A DNA stretch of 64,000 bases, from contig JAGVSM010003797.1 in assembly GCA_022494885.1 (NCBI GenBank), forward strand, positions 1 through 64,000. The letters are read 5' to 3'. The DNA comes from Micrasema longulum. Lineage: Eukaryota > Arthropoda > Insecta > Trichoptera > Brachycentridae. The translations under genes and the position numbers were made by a program. The notes beneath the pieces were generated by a model. The model was not told the origin of the DNA and searched no databases. It was given only the letters and a program-made list of their open reading frames with translations. Below are positions 1-11,180 of this stretch, piece after piece (the first letter of the stretch is position 1; every line of letters begins with the position of its first letter).

Positions 1-1074
1 AACTAATGTAAATGTAATTAATGTAACTAGTGAATTGATTAAACTGTGATTAATTTCTTAACAATATTACTCGGCCGGGATTAATTCAAACAGGTGATTC
101 ATAATTTAACTAAATTATTATAAACAAACATAATATAATACGTTCGAGCGACTCGCTCACCAAAAATCGCACGCCGAGTAATACATTCCTACAACACATA
201 TAAATTTTATTTTTTTTATTTTTCTTGAGTTGAACACACAAACAATTCACACGAACATTTACATAGGGTGCCAGATTGAGTAGAGGTACTTACAGGGTAC
301 CGGAACATAATTATTTTTGACAAATATTATATGGCGAGACAAGCGTGACGTAGGCATCCGAAAGTTTTCTCCTTGTGAACGCACTGCGGGAGTAAGTTTT
401 TTTTTACCAGCGAAATCTATCGGAAATATTTTTCAGCTGGCGCAGTCGTTCACAATACTTACAATTTGTAAAATTTTATTTTTGTAAACAACTTGAAACT
501 ATCAAACAAACAGATATTCGGGCGGCTAAGCCGACGAATGTTTAACTTAGTACGTGGACATTAGTATCCATACTTTTTTCTATATACATTATATCGTGTG
601 ACTGTACTATATATGTTTATATTTTTAACCTAGGCTATGCATGTTATTATGTGTTACAGATTTGAAGTTTTACCATAAACATTTTTAAACTTGATATATT
701 GTACAACGGACAATCAAAAGGAATATTAATATTGAGGGGACCACTCAGGCTTGGAGAATACAAATACCTAATAGTAGGAAAATGTGTTCCGCCGTATGGT
801 AAAATAATTATTTAAATTTTCTGTTTTTAATTTTCTTTTCTATAACTTGCACAGTACATACATAACAAATAGTGACTCTGACATTTAAAAAATAAATATT
901 TTTGTTTGAAATTTAAATTTAAATTTAAATCTAATAATTTAAACTTAACTTTTTAATACAACTACACTCATTATTGAATACTTTTATTTCAATATTTTAA
1001 CTTATACTGTAATCATTATTACATACATTTTTCTGAATTTTTTTTTTAAAACGAATATTTTTAAACTGTAAACA
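1..1074 (+). other. AT-rich leader upstream of the Gypsy-type gag, with a possible primer-binding site near 436
   Basis: No coding exon is visible. The string TGGCGCAGTCG at about 436-446 resembles primer-binding sites seen just inside the 5' LTR of some insect Gypsy elements. That would make 1-435 the tail of a 5' LTR. However, I could not match 1-435 to anything downstream of the polypurine tract at 5051-5059, so the LTR assignment is unproven. The rest is AT-rich non-coding sequence leading to the gag ATG. Confidence 0.3.
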
Positions 1075-1953
1075 ATGGCTAACAAGGACAACACTGACTT
1101 GACAAATATCAACACAGCAAACAACATGTTCCACACGGATAGGATTAGCGTTAAACTACCACAGCTATGGGTGAACAACATCGAACTTTGGTTTAAACAG
1201 ATAGAAGCACAATTTGAGTTGGCAAACATAGTTTCAGAAGACGCACGTTATAGTCACTTAGTGTCAAAACTTGAACAAGCGCACATAGAACAAGTTTCAG
1301 ATATTTTACTCATGGAACCGAACCGAGCAAAATATACGAGGCTGAAGGAAGCTATAATCCAACGCATGGGCTGTCCACAGGACAGAAGGAGAAAAAAACT
1401 GTTTTCTTCCTTACAGCTTGGGGATCGAAACCCATCCAGCCTACTTAGAGAGATGCGGACGCTAGCAATAGGTTTACAAATAGACGAAACGACGTTGCAA
1501 TACTTGTGGATACAACAACTGCCCAAGACGATCCAAGCGCATTTAGCCATAAGCAAAGATGACTGGGATAGGCAAGCGACGATAGCAGATCGCCTAATAC
1601 AGGTGTACACACAGGATAATGTAGCGGTAGTAGGTACCAACAATAAAAATAACATTTGTAGTTTAGAACAGTCCGTACAAGCTCTAACCCATAAGGTAGA
1701 GAGTTTATTTCACACAATCAACAAACAGCATAGTCACAACAACAATAACACTAGATTCAAACACACAACAAGTAACAGCAGTAACAATTTCAATAACAAC
1801 AAATACAACAACAATTTCAACAAAACAAGCTATAGGGCCAACGGAAATAACAAGAAAACTATTCTTTGTTACTTCCACACAAAATTTGGCGATCAAGCTC
1901 AGAAATGCGTCACACCATGTGAATTTAAACCGCATCTAGCTTCAAAAAACTAG
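1075..1953 (+). CDS. gag: Gag of Gypsy-type retrotransposon (292 aa, intact)
   Basis: This is an intact 292-residue frame from ATG 1075 to TAG at 1951-1953. The first ~180 residues form a capsid-like helical domain ([10 protein letters not shown], and a LWIQQLP segment near residue 142) typical of retrotransposon Gag. Residues ~218-258 are a low-complexity, Asn-rich linker written in AAC/AAT codons. The C-terminus carries C265-x2-H268-x9-C278-x3-C282, a CHCC zinc motif instead of CCHC, matching CsRn1-type elements. Gag would package element RNA in cytoplasmic virus-like particles. The stop lies directly after a slippery heptamer, so the protein is expected alone and as the start of Gag-Pol. 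It remains open although pol is broken. Confidence 0.85.
   Translation: MANKDNTDLTNINTANNMFHTDRISVKLPQLWVNNIELWFKQIEAQFELANIVSEDARYSHLVSKLEQAHIEQVSDILLMEPNRAKYTRLKEAIIQRMGCPQDRRRKKLFSSLQLGDRNPSSLLREMRTLAIGLQIDETTLQYLWIQQLPKTIQAHLAISKDDWDRQATIADRLIQVYTQDNVAVVGTNNKNNICSLEQSVQALTHKVESLFHTINKQHSHNNNNTRFKHTTSNSSNNFNNNKYNNNFNKTSYRANGNNKKTILCYFHTKFGDQAQKCVTPCEFKPHLASKN
1944..1950 (+). promoter_or_regulatory. Programmed -1 ribosomal frameshift site (A AAA AAC) at the gag-pol junction
   Basis: The heptamer AAAAAAC is phased as A AAA AAC in the gag frame, the canonical X XXY YYZ slippery pattern, and the gag stop TAG follows immediately. A one-base backward slip enters the pol frame at 1950, which stays open through the protease. 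The pol frame has no ATG before the protease active site, so frameshifting is the obvious route of expression. I did not work out a downstream stem-loop or pseudoknot. Confidence 0.75.
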
Positions 1954-4900
1954 ACGGTCGAATCATAGCGGAGGCGGCTGATTCAACCAACACAACACGT
2001 CTCTTTGTTAAAGATCGTGATACCGGTGTGTCATACCTCGTTGACTCCGGATCGGAAATATCATTAATTCCTAGATCTTTACACAAACGCCATGGAGAAA
2101 AGTCTAAGCTAATTCTCTATGCGGCGAACGGGACTACGATCCAGAATTTCGGAGTTACCACGGTAACACTGAATCTGGGATGTAAACAAATGTTTACATG
2201 GAAGTTTATAATAGCGGATACGACACGCCCTATTATAGGAGCAGATTTTCTCCACAACTTCCACCTGTTAGTAGATGTTAGGAACAAACTGTTAGTAGAC
2301 AATACAAACGGCAAGATAGTCAGAGCATTTGACATCTCCACAAACAACAACATAACATGTTCCATATCATTAACAGACAAAACCAACATTTACCACTCAC
2401 TCATATTGAAGTATCCACAACTAGTAGATATCAATAAACAATACGCAGGGCTGGATAAACACAACACAATCCACCATATAGATACCCGTGGTAAACCCGT
2501 TATGTGTAAGACTCGTCGGCTGTCCCCAGAACTACTGAGGCAGGCGAAGCAAGAGTTCGATCACATGGTGGCTCAAGGTATTTGTAGACCCTCCAAGAGT
2601 GAGTGGGCCTCTCCTTTGCATATGGTGAAGAAGAGCGATGGTACTTATCGCCCTTGTGGCGATTACCGTAGCTTAAACGCACAGACGGTACCTGATCGTT
2701 ATTCCTTGCCACATATCCACGATATATGCAATGACTTATTTAACTGTAAAATTTTTTCCAAAATTGACTTTCAACGAGCATATCACCAAATTCCAATTAA
2801 TGAAACTGACATTAAAAAGACAGCTATAACCACACCATTCGGGTTATTTGAATTTGTAAGAATGCCATTCGGACTATCATGCGCTGCACAAACATTCCAA
2901 CGGCACATCAACGAAGTCACAAGAGGTCTAGAAGGAGTACACGCATATATCGACGATATATTGATCGCTTCACCAGACGAAGAAACACATGTGGAACACT
3001 TAAAAGCTTTGTTCCAGCGACTTCAAGATCATGGAATGGTGGTAAACCCATCTAAATGCGAGGTTGCCAAGAAAACACTGTTATTTCTTGGTTATGAAAT
3101 TTCGGCTGAAGGCATCGGACCCTCGCCAACAAAAGTGGAAGCCATCACGAACCTCAACAAGCCAGAAACCATTAAGCAGTTGAGAAGATTCTTGGCCATG
3201 GGAAACTTCTACCGAAGATTCATACCCCGAGCAGCACACAAATTGATACGACTACACGATTACCTCAAGGGAGCAAAAAAGAATGACAACAGAAAAGTAG
3301 AGTGGAACGAAGTCACTACACACGATTTCGAAGAGGTCAAGAACTCGCTGATCAACGCCACTAAGCTTAGCTACCCAGAGGAAAGCAGCAAGATGTCAGT
3401 GTGGACAGACGCCTCAGATTACGCAATCGGAGGCGTGCTACAACAAACCACAGACGGCATCAACTACAAACCGATAAGTTTCTTCTCAAAAAAAGTTGAA
3501 CAAGGCTCAGTGCTCATATAGTACGTACGACAGGGAACTACTAGCCATTTTTGAGACTGTAAGGTACTTTCAACATTATCTGGAGGGCAGAGAATTCTGT
3601 ATATACACGGACCATAAACCACTACAATTAGTGTTTAGAAGGAAAAGTCACGACAAAGAAAGCCCCAGACAACTCAGATATCTAGACTACATCTCACAGT
3701 TCAGCACGGACATCAAATACATAAAAGGAGAAGACAACGTCGTCGCCGATACCTTATCAAGAATCGACATGATCGAACAAGAGGCAAACATATCGTTCGA
3801 AAAGATCCATAAGAACAAAGGCAGGACAACGAACTACTCGCACTCTTGGACGACAAGAACACTGCTCTGAACCTGATCAAAACCAACATGCAGGGACAAG
3901 AAATCGTCTTCGATCTCAACAAAGGCAACATGCGACCGTACATCCCAAAAACGCTACAGAGATCTTTCTTCAACCAAGTGCTTAACCTCAACCATGCAGG
4001 AGCCGACGCCACGACCAAGACCATCAGTCAAAGAGGCGTCTGGAAAAATATGAAAGCAGACTGCGCAGCTTGGACGAAGGCCTGCATACCCTGTCAGAAG
4101 AGCAAAGTCAACAAACACACGAGGACACCGATCATCAAGATCGACATGCCGAGACAGAAATTCTGCGTGGTCCATGTCGACCTCATCGGACCTTTTCCAC
4201 ATCAGAGGGACTGAGGTACTGCCTCACATGTATCGACCGATACACTCGATGGGCGGAAGTAATCCCTATCGCAGATATCCAGACCCACACAATCATCAGA
4301 GCCATCTGGGACAACTGGATTGCGAGATACGGCGTACCGGAGAAAATTATAACTGATCAGGGTAGGCAATTCATGTCTACGGACTTTAACTTGTTTTGTT
4401 CCAGATCAGGCATAGCACTCTCCAACACGACGCCTTACCATCCACAAAGTAATGGCATGATCGAGCGATTTCATAGAACGCTGAAGACGGCCATTAAAGC
4501 TCACCACCCTGTTCCGTGGACAAAATCGATCAGCACCATACTACTCGGACTGAGGGCCACACTGCGCACGAATGCAGAGCACTCAGTAGCAGAGATGCTG
4601 TATGGGTGCAAACTAAAGTTACCAGCAGACATCCTGGAACAGACGAACGACTACATTGACCCGGACTCCTACACTAGGCAACTGGTAAATTTCATGCAAA
4701 ACGTCAAACCAAGGCCAGTCGAGCACCACAATAAAGGTAACGTTTTCATCCACCCGGAACTAAAGAGAGCCACACACTTGTTTCTGAGGGACGACAGAGT
4801 GTACAAACCCCTGACGCCGAACTACAAGGGGCCCTACAAGGTCATCACCAGGGCGGAAAAGACGGTAACACTGGACGTGGATGGCGAACATAAAAGGTTT

Positions 4901-5014
4901 CGCTGGACAGGTGCAAGCCGGCGTTCCAGACAGCGGAAGAACGAGCCAGTCCAGCAGAAACGGAAACACCAACAGAACAACCGGCATACACCACGCGTAG
5001 CGGCAGGAGGGTGA
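1950..5014 (+). pseudogene. pol: Pol (protease-RT-RNase H-integrase) of Gypsy-type element, three frameshifts
   Basis: The domains in order are: protease with DSGS at 2043-2054; reverse transcriptase with YIDD at 2946-2957; RNase H with TDAS near 3406 and TDH near 3608; an integrase zinc finger (CIPCQ near 4084); and the integrase core with Asp at 4179, Asp at 4355 and Glu at 4463 (D-x35-E spacing). The reading frame breaks three times. There is one extra base in the A-run near 3488-3494, one base lost near 3806-3812, and one base lost near 4198-4203. The first His of the HHCC zinc finger is Leu here (VLNLNH near 3981-3998), so that finger is probably damaged too. No internal stop other than those caused by the shifts was seen, which suggests a fairly recent death. 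Confidence 0.85.
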
Positions 5015-5050
5015 TACAGCGTCAGTTTTGAAAAACAGATTTCAAAACTT

Positions 5051-5070
5051 GGAAGGGGGCTGTGTGGCGG
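5051..5070 (+). other. Polypurine tract and probable start of the 3' LTR
   Basis: GGAAGGGGG (5051-5059) is followed by TGTGTGGCGG at 5061, 37 bp past the pol stop. This is where plus-strand priming and the TG start of a 3' LTR are expected. A GC-rich stretch continues to about 5190. The LTR end could not be fixed because no second copy is in the window. Confidence 0.5.
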
Positions 5071-5229
5071 GTCGACAACGACGGCACGAGCCGAACATTG
5101 CCGAACGCCGACGTAGAGCGTACGAACGGGCCAAACCGGCAGGAGAGAAAACTACCGGATTCCGACCTCACCGCACGCGTCTTCGAGGCAAAATTACCGC
5201 CAATTTAAAATTACACTAAACTTTTTTAT

Positions 5230-6430
5230 TTTGAAGTATATGTTTATAGAATCCTTCTTTTTTGTGCTTTTAAACTAATTTAGTTTGTGAAAATCTTTGT
5301 AAAACGTAAGTACCTGTTTACTTGCTCTCATTCTGTGCACCCACATAACTTTGTACATCACAAAATTAATGTATTAATGGACGTAACTTAATGTGTATTG
5401 ACATTATGACGCCCAGTATTTTTGTAGCATTAGCTCATTTTACTGTTAAAATATGAGGAGAACACTGTAGCTTCATAATAGGAAAATATCACTTCTTTTT
5501 TTACATTTTTAAAGTAATAAAGGTCTATAAAATAATGTCTAGTAAAAAAAAAAATTTTTGATAATTATTAGTAGCATAAAAATGATTTTTAAATTTGCAA
5601 TTTTGAATTGAATTTGAAAACGGTCATTCCATTGGCCACGCCCCTAATATGTCACGATTCATGTTTATTTTTTCCTGCCCATTCAAATTTGTTAAGAACA
5701 TTATCACGAAGCTTGACGTCACAACTACTAAGGCCAAACATGTTGCGTTTTTCTAGCAACGTATTTTTATTCAATCTTTTTTTTAAATTTATGTATTGAA
5801 ACATTTCTCCACAATATCTATACAAATTTTGAGAAAATGAGATGTCCTTAAATATTTTTATATATTTGATATTTTACACGTAAAAAAATACATTTTATAA
5901 TATTTAACTTGTAGTTTTATTTGAATTGTTGATTTGGGATGAGCTTTTAACTTTAAAGGTGCAATATCTCACAACTAGTCAAATCCAAATCAAATCAGAA
6001 ACCCATTGAATTACTCTAGCGTACTTCTCGATACTTTACTCAATTGATTTCAAAGAATACTTTTGGGGTATACCTTGCTCAAATCGTAGAGATACGTGAG
6101 TATTCTCCTAAGAAAAAAAGTCTTGAACTCCATTCATAACTCAAAACAGTCAAATTTAGACTTACGATAGTGTACTTTTGAGGGTGCGAAATATTAAGTC
6201 ATATATAGCAATATTCTTCATTTCTGAACCAAGTATTTTTATGAAAAAAAACTTTTCAAAGGGAAAAAACGTTATTTATTACGTCGTCGATCTGATGCAA
6301 AGTCATTGAATATCCCATAAAAAGAATACCTTCCACCTCTTAATTATCATTATAAACAAAAATTGACACCTGACTTTTCACTATTAATCAACATTAATTG
6401 ATCTTCTATCTTCTTATTCTACTTTTTAAT
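5230..6430. other. AT-rich stretch without recognisable genes
   Basis: No coding exon or clear repeat was found. It may contain the remainder of the 3' LTR of the upstream retrotransposon, but its end is not visible by eye. Confidence 0.4.
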
Positions 6431-6860
6431 TCAAAAAATGCAGAGGAAGGATGAAAGCCGAGTGAACGCGGTCGAAATGTAATATCTCAGACGAATGTAT
6501 GACAGGGTTACGAATGATGAAATCAGGCGAGAATGTAAATATGAGTCAGGTATAATTGATAAGGTTAAGAAAGGGTCTCTGAGATGGTTTGATCATATGG
6601 AACAATGGATGACAAAAGAATGGTAAAACAAGTATAAATGGTGAAAATGAATGGTAACGTGAGATGAGGATGACCAAGGAAGACGCGGCATGATCAGATA
6701 AACCAAAATCTTAAGTCTGGTCATGTCAAAAGCAGGCAGAACCAAAGAGCATGTATGACAAGGAAGAAACTAGAAATGAATGCCAGGATAGACGTGTGTG
6801 GCGGTCCATTCTTTCTGCAGTAGTAATAGAAGTAATTCAGTTCTTTTATTTTTAAATTTT
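6430..6860 (+). mobile_element. Non-LTR retrotransposon (LINE) 3' coding fragment, decayed
   Basis: Broken frames resemble the C-terminal end of LINE reverse transcriptases of the type that ends with a 'rW.GH..RM' block followed by a 'GRPR..W.DQI' block. A block near 6575-6605 reads SLRWFDHM-like, and the stretch 6660-6760 matches the same family. Related copies lie at 32196-32410 (- strand), 27030-27090 (- strand, short) and 63690-64000 (+ strand), which supports a repeat family. Not functional. Confidence 0.6.
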
Positions 6861-7085
6861 TTTTTAGCTTTATTATATTTTTTAAGCTTTTGTTTTCGGC
6901 ATGAAATCAAAATATTTTGTTGACAGTTCTGATAAAGTATTACAATACGAGTAATGAACTCTGAATCATTTTATAATTGTCACAAAATCTAACAGAACAA
7001 GCCAGCAACCTTGCTTCACACCATTTACAGCAAAGACCAGAGAATAGAGTGTTAGATAATACGTTGTTTTTTACATTTTACATTT

Positions 7086-7260
7086 TATTTTTGCACCACA
7101 ACAGGCCAGGAGGCCCAATTACAGTGGTGAATTACATCACAGAAAACCCAGGCTTGAGAAAAATCACATTTTTTATTTTTTGTGTTCTCACCGGGAATCG
7201 AACCCGGAACCTTCCGTGCGTGAGTCAAGCGTCTTGACCGCTACACCACGGAGGCCGCCA
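7086..7260 (-). mobile_element. tRNA-derived SINE, family 1, full-length
   Basis: Read on the - strand it starts GGCGGCCTCCGTGGTGTAG (pol III A-box-like), carries a B box GGTTCGATTCC and a short body, and ends GTGGTGCAAAAA. Other copies are at 15705, 25600, 52699 and 54004, with a tail-only fragment at 10433. The tRNA-like part is the promoter head of the SINE, not a tRNA gene. Confidence 0.85.
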
Positions 7261-7987
7261 ATTTTATTTTAATTCAATATGATATCGGGTCACTGAAATT
7301 TATATTTTAGTGTCATAAATCCAGATCAAGATCAATTTAAAATAAAATTATTTAAAATGGACTAAGTAAAATCTACATAATATGATTTATTGATCTTACC
7401 TTTTTACCTTACCTCACAAAAAAAATAGGATTTCTAAGATGTCATTAAGAAATTTTTCTTTTATTTTTTTTTTTATTTTTTTATTTTTGAGCATGCGTAT
7501 ACTACCAAAAATTAGAGGATATTCATTTTTGGTATATAAAAAAGTGTGTACAATCAACGTTAGTTTTTGGTGGATCCCAATCAGACTCTTTCCTTAAAAT
7601 TTCAACACATCTATTTCTTTTCACTAGATTTTGGGGAACGAAACTCACTTATTATATTTTAAAAACGCATTTTTATCAGTGCAACCTTATGACCTTGTGA
7701 AGAGCTTCGCAATTGCTAGGCGTAGTTTGACGTTAACAAAAAATAATATTTATTTTTAAATAATTATTGTTTTAAGCTTTGTTAATCACTCATGAACAAA
7801 TATTTACCAATGAAAAGTTACACAATTCATTTCACAATATTTATCCTAAACGTTTTACACGCTTTCTTGACACAAGCGGGCATTTTGGTTTCAATTCTAA
7901 ACATCACACCTGGCTGGTGGTCGCGTTGGGCATGACTGAGCGTTTGGGCATGTCATCATTTTTGAGGGCTCGGGACATGTCAATGAC

Positions 7988-8168
7988 CGTGGGGCAATTA
8001 CTACAACCAAGTAACTCCAAAATTAGCATTTTTGAGTTAACCACTAAAACTATGAGAACACAAAAATTAAAATGTGAATACTACAAATAAACAAGTCGTG
8101 CATTAAAATTATCATAATACTATTTGAATGCAATAAAGTTAGATAGTTGTAGTAATTACCCCTCGATA
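7988..8168. mobile_element. MITE family copy (inverted ends, GTAGTAATTACCC-type)
   Basis: The left end GGGGCAATTACTACAACC and the right end GTTGTAGTAATTACCCC are inverted copies of each other. Internal blocks (TTTTTGAGTTAACCACTAAAA, read as two parts, and CTACAAAT...GTCGTGCATT) are shared with the elements at 12432-12692 and 36805-36900. No coding capacity, so it is a non-autonomous DNA element. Confidence 0.7.
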
Positions 8169-8169
8169 T

Positions 8170-9139
8170 CAAAGCCCTCTGTGTAAAAAAGTTGTTTTTG
8201 GAGTTTTGTGCTATTTTTCTCTTTTAGTTACTAAGTTTATGCAGTATTTGAGAAGAAAATATAAACCGTTTTAAAGTGGACAAAAACAGGGTTATATTCG
8301 GAATTTCAGTGTTTTTTGAATTTCATATTGTAAAGCTTTCCAATCCCTCAAAGTTTACATAGGTGGGGTAGATATTTCAAAAGCCACCAAATTAAAAAAA
8401 AAACATTAAACCACTGACCGATTTGTTAAATAATTCTTATTTTGATAGAAATTTATCAAATTGGTAGCTTTATAACCAAAAGGGTGTTCAAAATTTCAAA
8501 AACGGTACAAAAATAAATTCAAGAACACGTCTGAAATATATACATTTATATAACACTTTAAACATATATGCTTGCATCAAATGGAATCAGTTTTTTTTTT
8601 ATCAATATTTTTAATAAAATTGATAAACATACAATTAGCTGTCAAAATGAAAGTTTTTGTCTTCCCACGTTTGAGCAGGATGCAGATCTTCAAAGCCGGG
8701 TATTATGAGTATATTATGTTAATATCCACACCATTCATTAATAGTTAAGTTACAATATCCAGTGCATGCTCCATTAGAAATTCGGGAAAAGGATTGTTAA
8801 GGCACTACTCTACTATAAAATTAAAACGTCAAAATTGGTTGATGAAAAACAGCATACCTTCAATATATTTCAAGAAAAAAACAACACATTCTAGGAGCTA
8901 TAACAACACAAAAGAAGATATATTATTTAACCGGCAATAACATCAAATACCATACCAATAAAAATACATACACAAATGTGGCTATCCAAAATATTCCCAT
9001 AAATTAATTTGTATTTTTATATTTGTGAGTGAGGTATTTCAAAGAAATACAATATCTTTTGATTCAATGCGGAATATTTATATATTTATTTGAAATTATA
9101 CATTTGGAATCCCACTTTTTTAATCATAACATTAAAACG
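8170..9139. other. AT-rich non-coding stretch
   Basis: No exon, RNA gene or clear repeat boundary was recognised. Confidence 0.4.
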
Positions 9140-9143
9140 TTAA

Positions 9144-9723
9144 CACACTTTGCGCGGGAAAGGCAGTTCTAACCACATGCCCGATTGCTATCGGCGGGAT
9201 TCGCTACGCCAACTTCACTTTACGGTAAAGGTTAATCTACTCGATTATTTCGTCTAAGTATTTTATGTCAAATCTTCAAGATGCTCACATATACACATAC
9301 TCTTACACAGCTCTTATGAGAAACATGAGAGCTTGTGCGTAAAATGATTTGTTTAGTCAATGAGTAGATAAATTTTATCCGTCTTCTTTTCACACAATTT
9401 TATTATTTGATTGGTGACCAGAATCGTAAAATTTCCGGGTAGTATTTTTTTTATAACATAGATTTTTGTTTATCGTTCTGCAAATGCGAATTTAGACAAA
9501 TATCTACATATTTTTTATGTGTTATGAATATATTTGACTTCTATTCTTATATCTTATTAGATAAGCAGTATATGGTGAGTGTGTATTCAAAATTTCATAA
9601 AAAACTAATTGATGGTTTAGGAGATATAGCCAATTTTATAAAAGTAATAATTATTAAATTTTTTGCTGATTTTTGCTCGCTGAGCTAACCTGTTACATTG
9701 AAGCGAAGCCCGCATAAAGTGTG
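9144..9723. mobile_element. piggyBac-like MITE flanked by TTAA
   Basis: The left end is TTAA (9140-9143) followed by CACACTTTGCGCGGG. The right end is CCCGCATAAAGTGTG followed by TTAA (9724-9727). The two ends are imperfect inverted repeats of about 15-18 bp, and the duplicated TTAA target is characteristic of piggyBac-type insertion. The ~580 bp interior has no open transposase frame. Confidence 0.65.
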
Positions 9724-9729
9724 TTAATT

Positions 9730-10430
9730 AATGTACAGGAACTATATAGTCAATTTGGCAGTGAGATGGCAAAAAGGTATATCTGTCATTTTCTGTACAA
9801 GACAAGGAGCCTTCCGTCACATGGCTTAAAGTTTGAAAAGAACAGATGATCAGCATATTTTATTTTGAAAGACGCATTAAAGAGATACATCCTTTTGTCA
9901 TATGAAAGAGAATCAGATTTTAGCATGTTTTATGGAAAACTGTGTTATGGAAAAAGGGTCAGATATCCCCTTTTCGCCATCTAAATTGTTCATTATACAT
10001 ACGTATAGTATGTAAAAAATGTTTTCAAATTTAATTGTTTCTTTTTGTAAAAAAATATTATTCATGTGATTATTAATTTGAATGATTAATATTAAGGAAC
10101 TGGCATATATTTGGTATATTTTTTTCAAATTCATTGTGGTACCTATACACATGCAGAACACGTAATAGTGGGTAACATTTACTAGCAAGAAAGATAATTA
10201 CTGGGCAATACAATTTTTACTAAACTATAAATTAAATATGCTAAATAATTTTTTAATTTTTAAAAAAATTTATGCATTAAAATATGTATTATTATGATAA
10301 AAAATTATGCTGTCGGGGACAAATTATTTGAATCTGTCATACTGTGGGATTTTATCAATCATTAAGTATTTTTTTCAATTAAAACATTCTAGGCCATGAG
10401 TGTTGTATATTTTATATGTATTTTATTTTA
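9730..10430. other. AT-rich non-coding stretch
   Basis: Only short chance open frames are present; no exon or repeat family was recognised. Confidence 0.4.
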
Positions 10431-10432
10431 TT

Positions 10433-10469
10433 TATTTTTGCACCACAACAGGCCAGGAGGCCCAATTAC
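10433..10469 (-). repeat. SINE family 1, 3' tail fragment only
   Basis: The string from TTTTTGCACCACAACAGG through GGCCCAATTACA matches the 3' end of the family-1 SINEs at 7086 and 54004. The tRNA-like head is missing, as in a 5'-truncated insertion. Confidence 0.7.
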
Positions 10470-10579
10470 AATACAATACAATATAATTGATAATGTCAAA
10501 TTATCCAGTAGTGAATATAATTTAGTAAGTAATTATAGTTTATTATCAATATTTAAGGCATTAACTTTGAGGTCAAACA

Positions 10580-11180
10580 TTTTACTAAATGTAATTAAAT
10601 ATTTGTATATAACTACTTACGGACTTTTCTATGTCTACTGGTTTCGAGACGTGCCCGTCTCTTTGTCACAACACCAATTAAACCAACATGCGAAACCCAC
10701 TATACACCTTTACCATAGATGTTGAACAAAAATATAAAACCAACACGACATGCATTTCTTTCATTCAATAGTTATAGGTAATCTTTCACATTGGAAAGCT
10801 TTAAAAAAATAATGTTACTTTGATCAATAATCACACAACCTTTCAATATAGTCCATCATACGATTTTCCATTGTAATGGTCACCTTATACTTATTAAACT
10901 AACGCCCCTCCATCTTTTTTTAACTATTTCTCCCACAACATAAAATATTTTTATAACCTAATCAGTGCATGTGTGTCCTAATCAGTGCATGTGCTTATTA
11001 AAATGCGTGTCTTGTTGATTTCATATTTTTGTGCAACATCTATGGTGAAGGTGAAAAGTGGGTTTTGCATTTTGGTTTAATAAGTGTCCTGACGAAAAAA
11101 CGGGTACGTCTCGAAACCGGTAGACATAGAAAAGTCAGTTAGTGGTTATATACAAATATTTGATAACATTTAATCATAGT
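10580..11180. mobile_element. Fold-back element with ~180 bp inverted arms containing hammerhead-like cores
   Basis: The arm at ~10580-10760 is the imperfect reverse complement of the arm at ~11000-11180. Shared blocks include TACAAATATTT, CTATGTCTAC, GGTTTCGAGACGT and AAACCCAC, all in mirrored order. On the + strand of the right arm, CTGACGA (11089-11095) is followed by a short hairpin region and then GAAACC (11113-11118). In the left arm, read on the - strand, GAGACG/CGTCTC form a perfect 6-bp stem directly before GAAACC. A further fragment of this repeat is at 46366-46410. It may derive from a Penelope-like element (inference). Confidence 0.65.
10957..10993. repeat. Short tandem duplication (20-bp period)
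   Basis: CCTAATCAGTGCATGTG occurs at 10957-10973 and again at 10977-10993, just outside the right arm of the fold-back element. Confidence 0.8.

Larger units (their letters stand above)
1075..5060 (+). mobile_element. Ty3/Gypsy LTR retrotransposon, CsRn1-like, internal region (gag-pol), degraded
   Basis: The order is Gag, aspartic protease, reverse transcriptase, RNase H, integrase, which is Ty3/Gypsy order. A CHCC-type Gag zinc motif in place of the usual CCHC knuckle is known from the CsRn1 clade, which includes insect members. No envelope-like frame follows pol: pol ends at 5014 and a purine-rich tract (GGAAGGGGG, 5051-5059) precedes a likely 3' LTR start, TGTGTGGCGG, at 5061. Three single-base frame breaks in pol mean this copy cannot make a full polyprotein. 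The downstream LTR boundary and a matching 5' LTR were not found. Confidence 0.85.

Noticed and set aside
436..446. Definite primer-binding site and 5' LTR
   Set aside because: The motif is suggestive, but no matching second LTR was found downstream, so it is kept only as a low-confidence note.
1254..1717. Open frames on the - strand across gag (133 and 90 aa)
   Set aside because: Shadows of the gag coding strand, with no recognisable domain.
5028..5219. Open frame after pol that might be an envelope or accessory gene
   Set aside because: Only 63 residues of Arg-rich sequence in a GC-rich probable LTR, with no signal peptide or membrane segment.
7186..7260. tRNA gene on the - strand (A and B box motifs)
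   Set aside because: The tRNA-like part is the head of a dispersed SINE with a conserved non-tRNA body and tail. The acceptor stem does not pair and several copies occur in the window.
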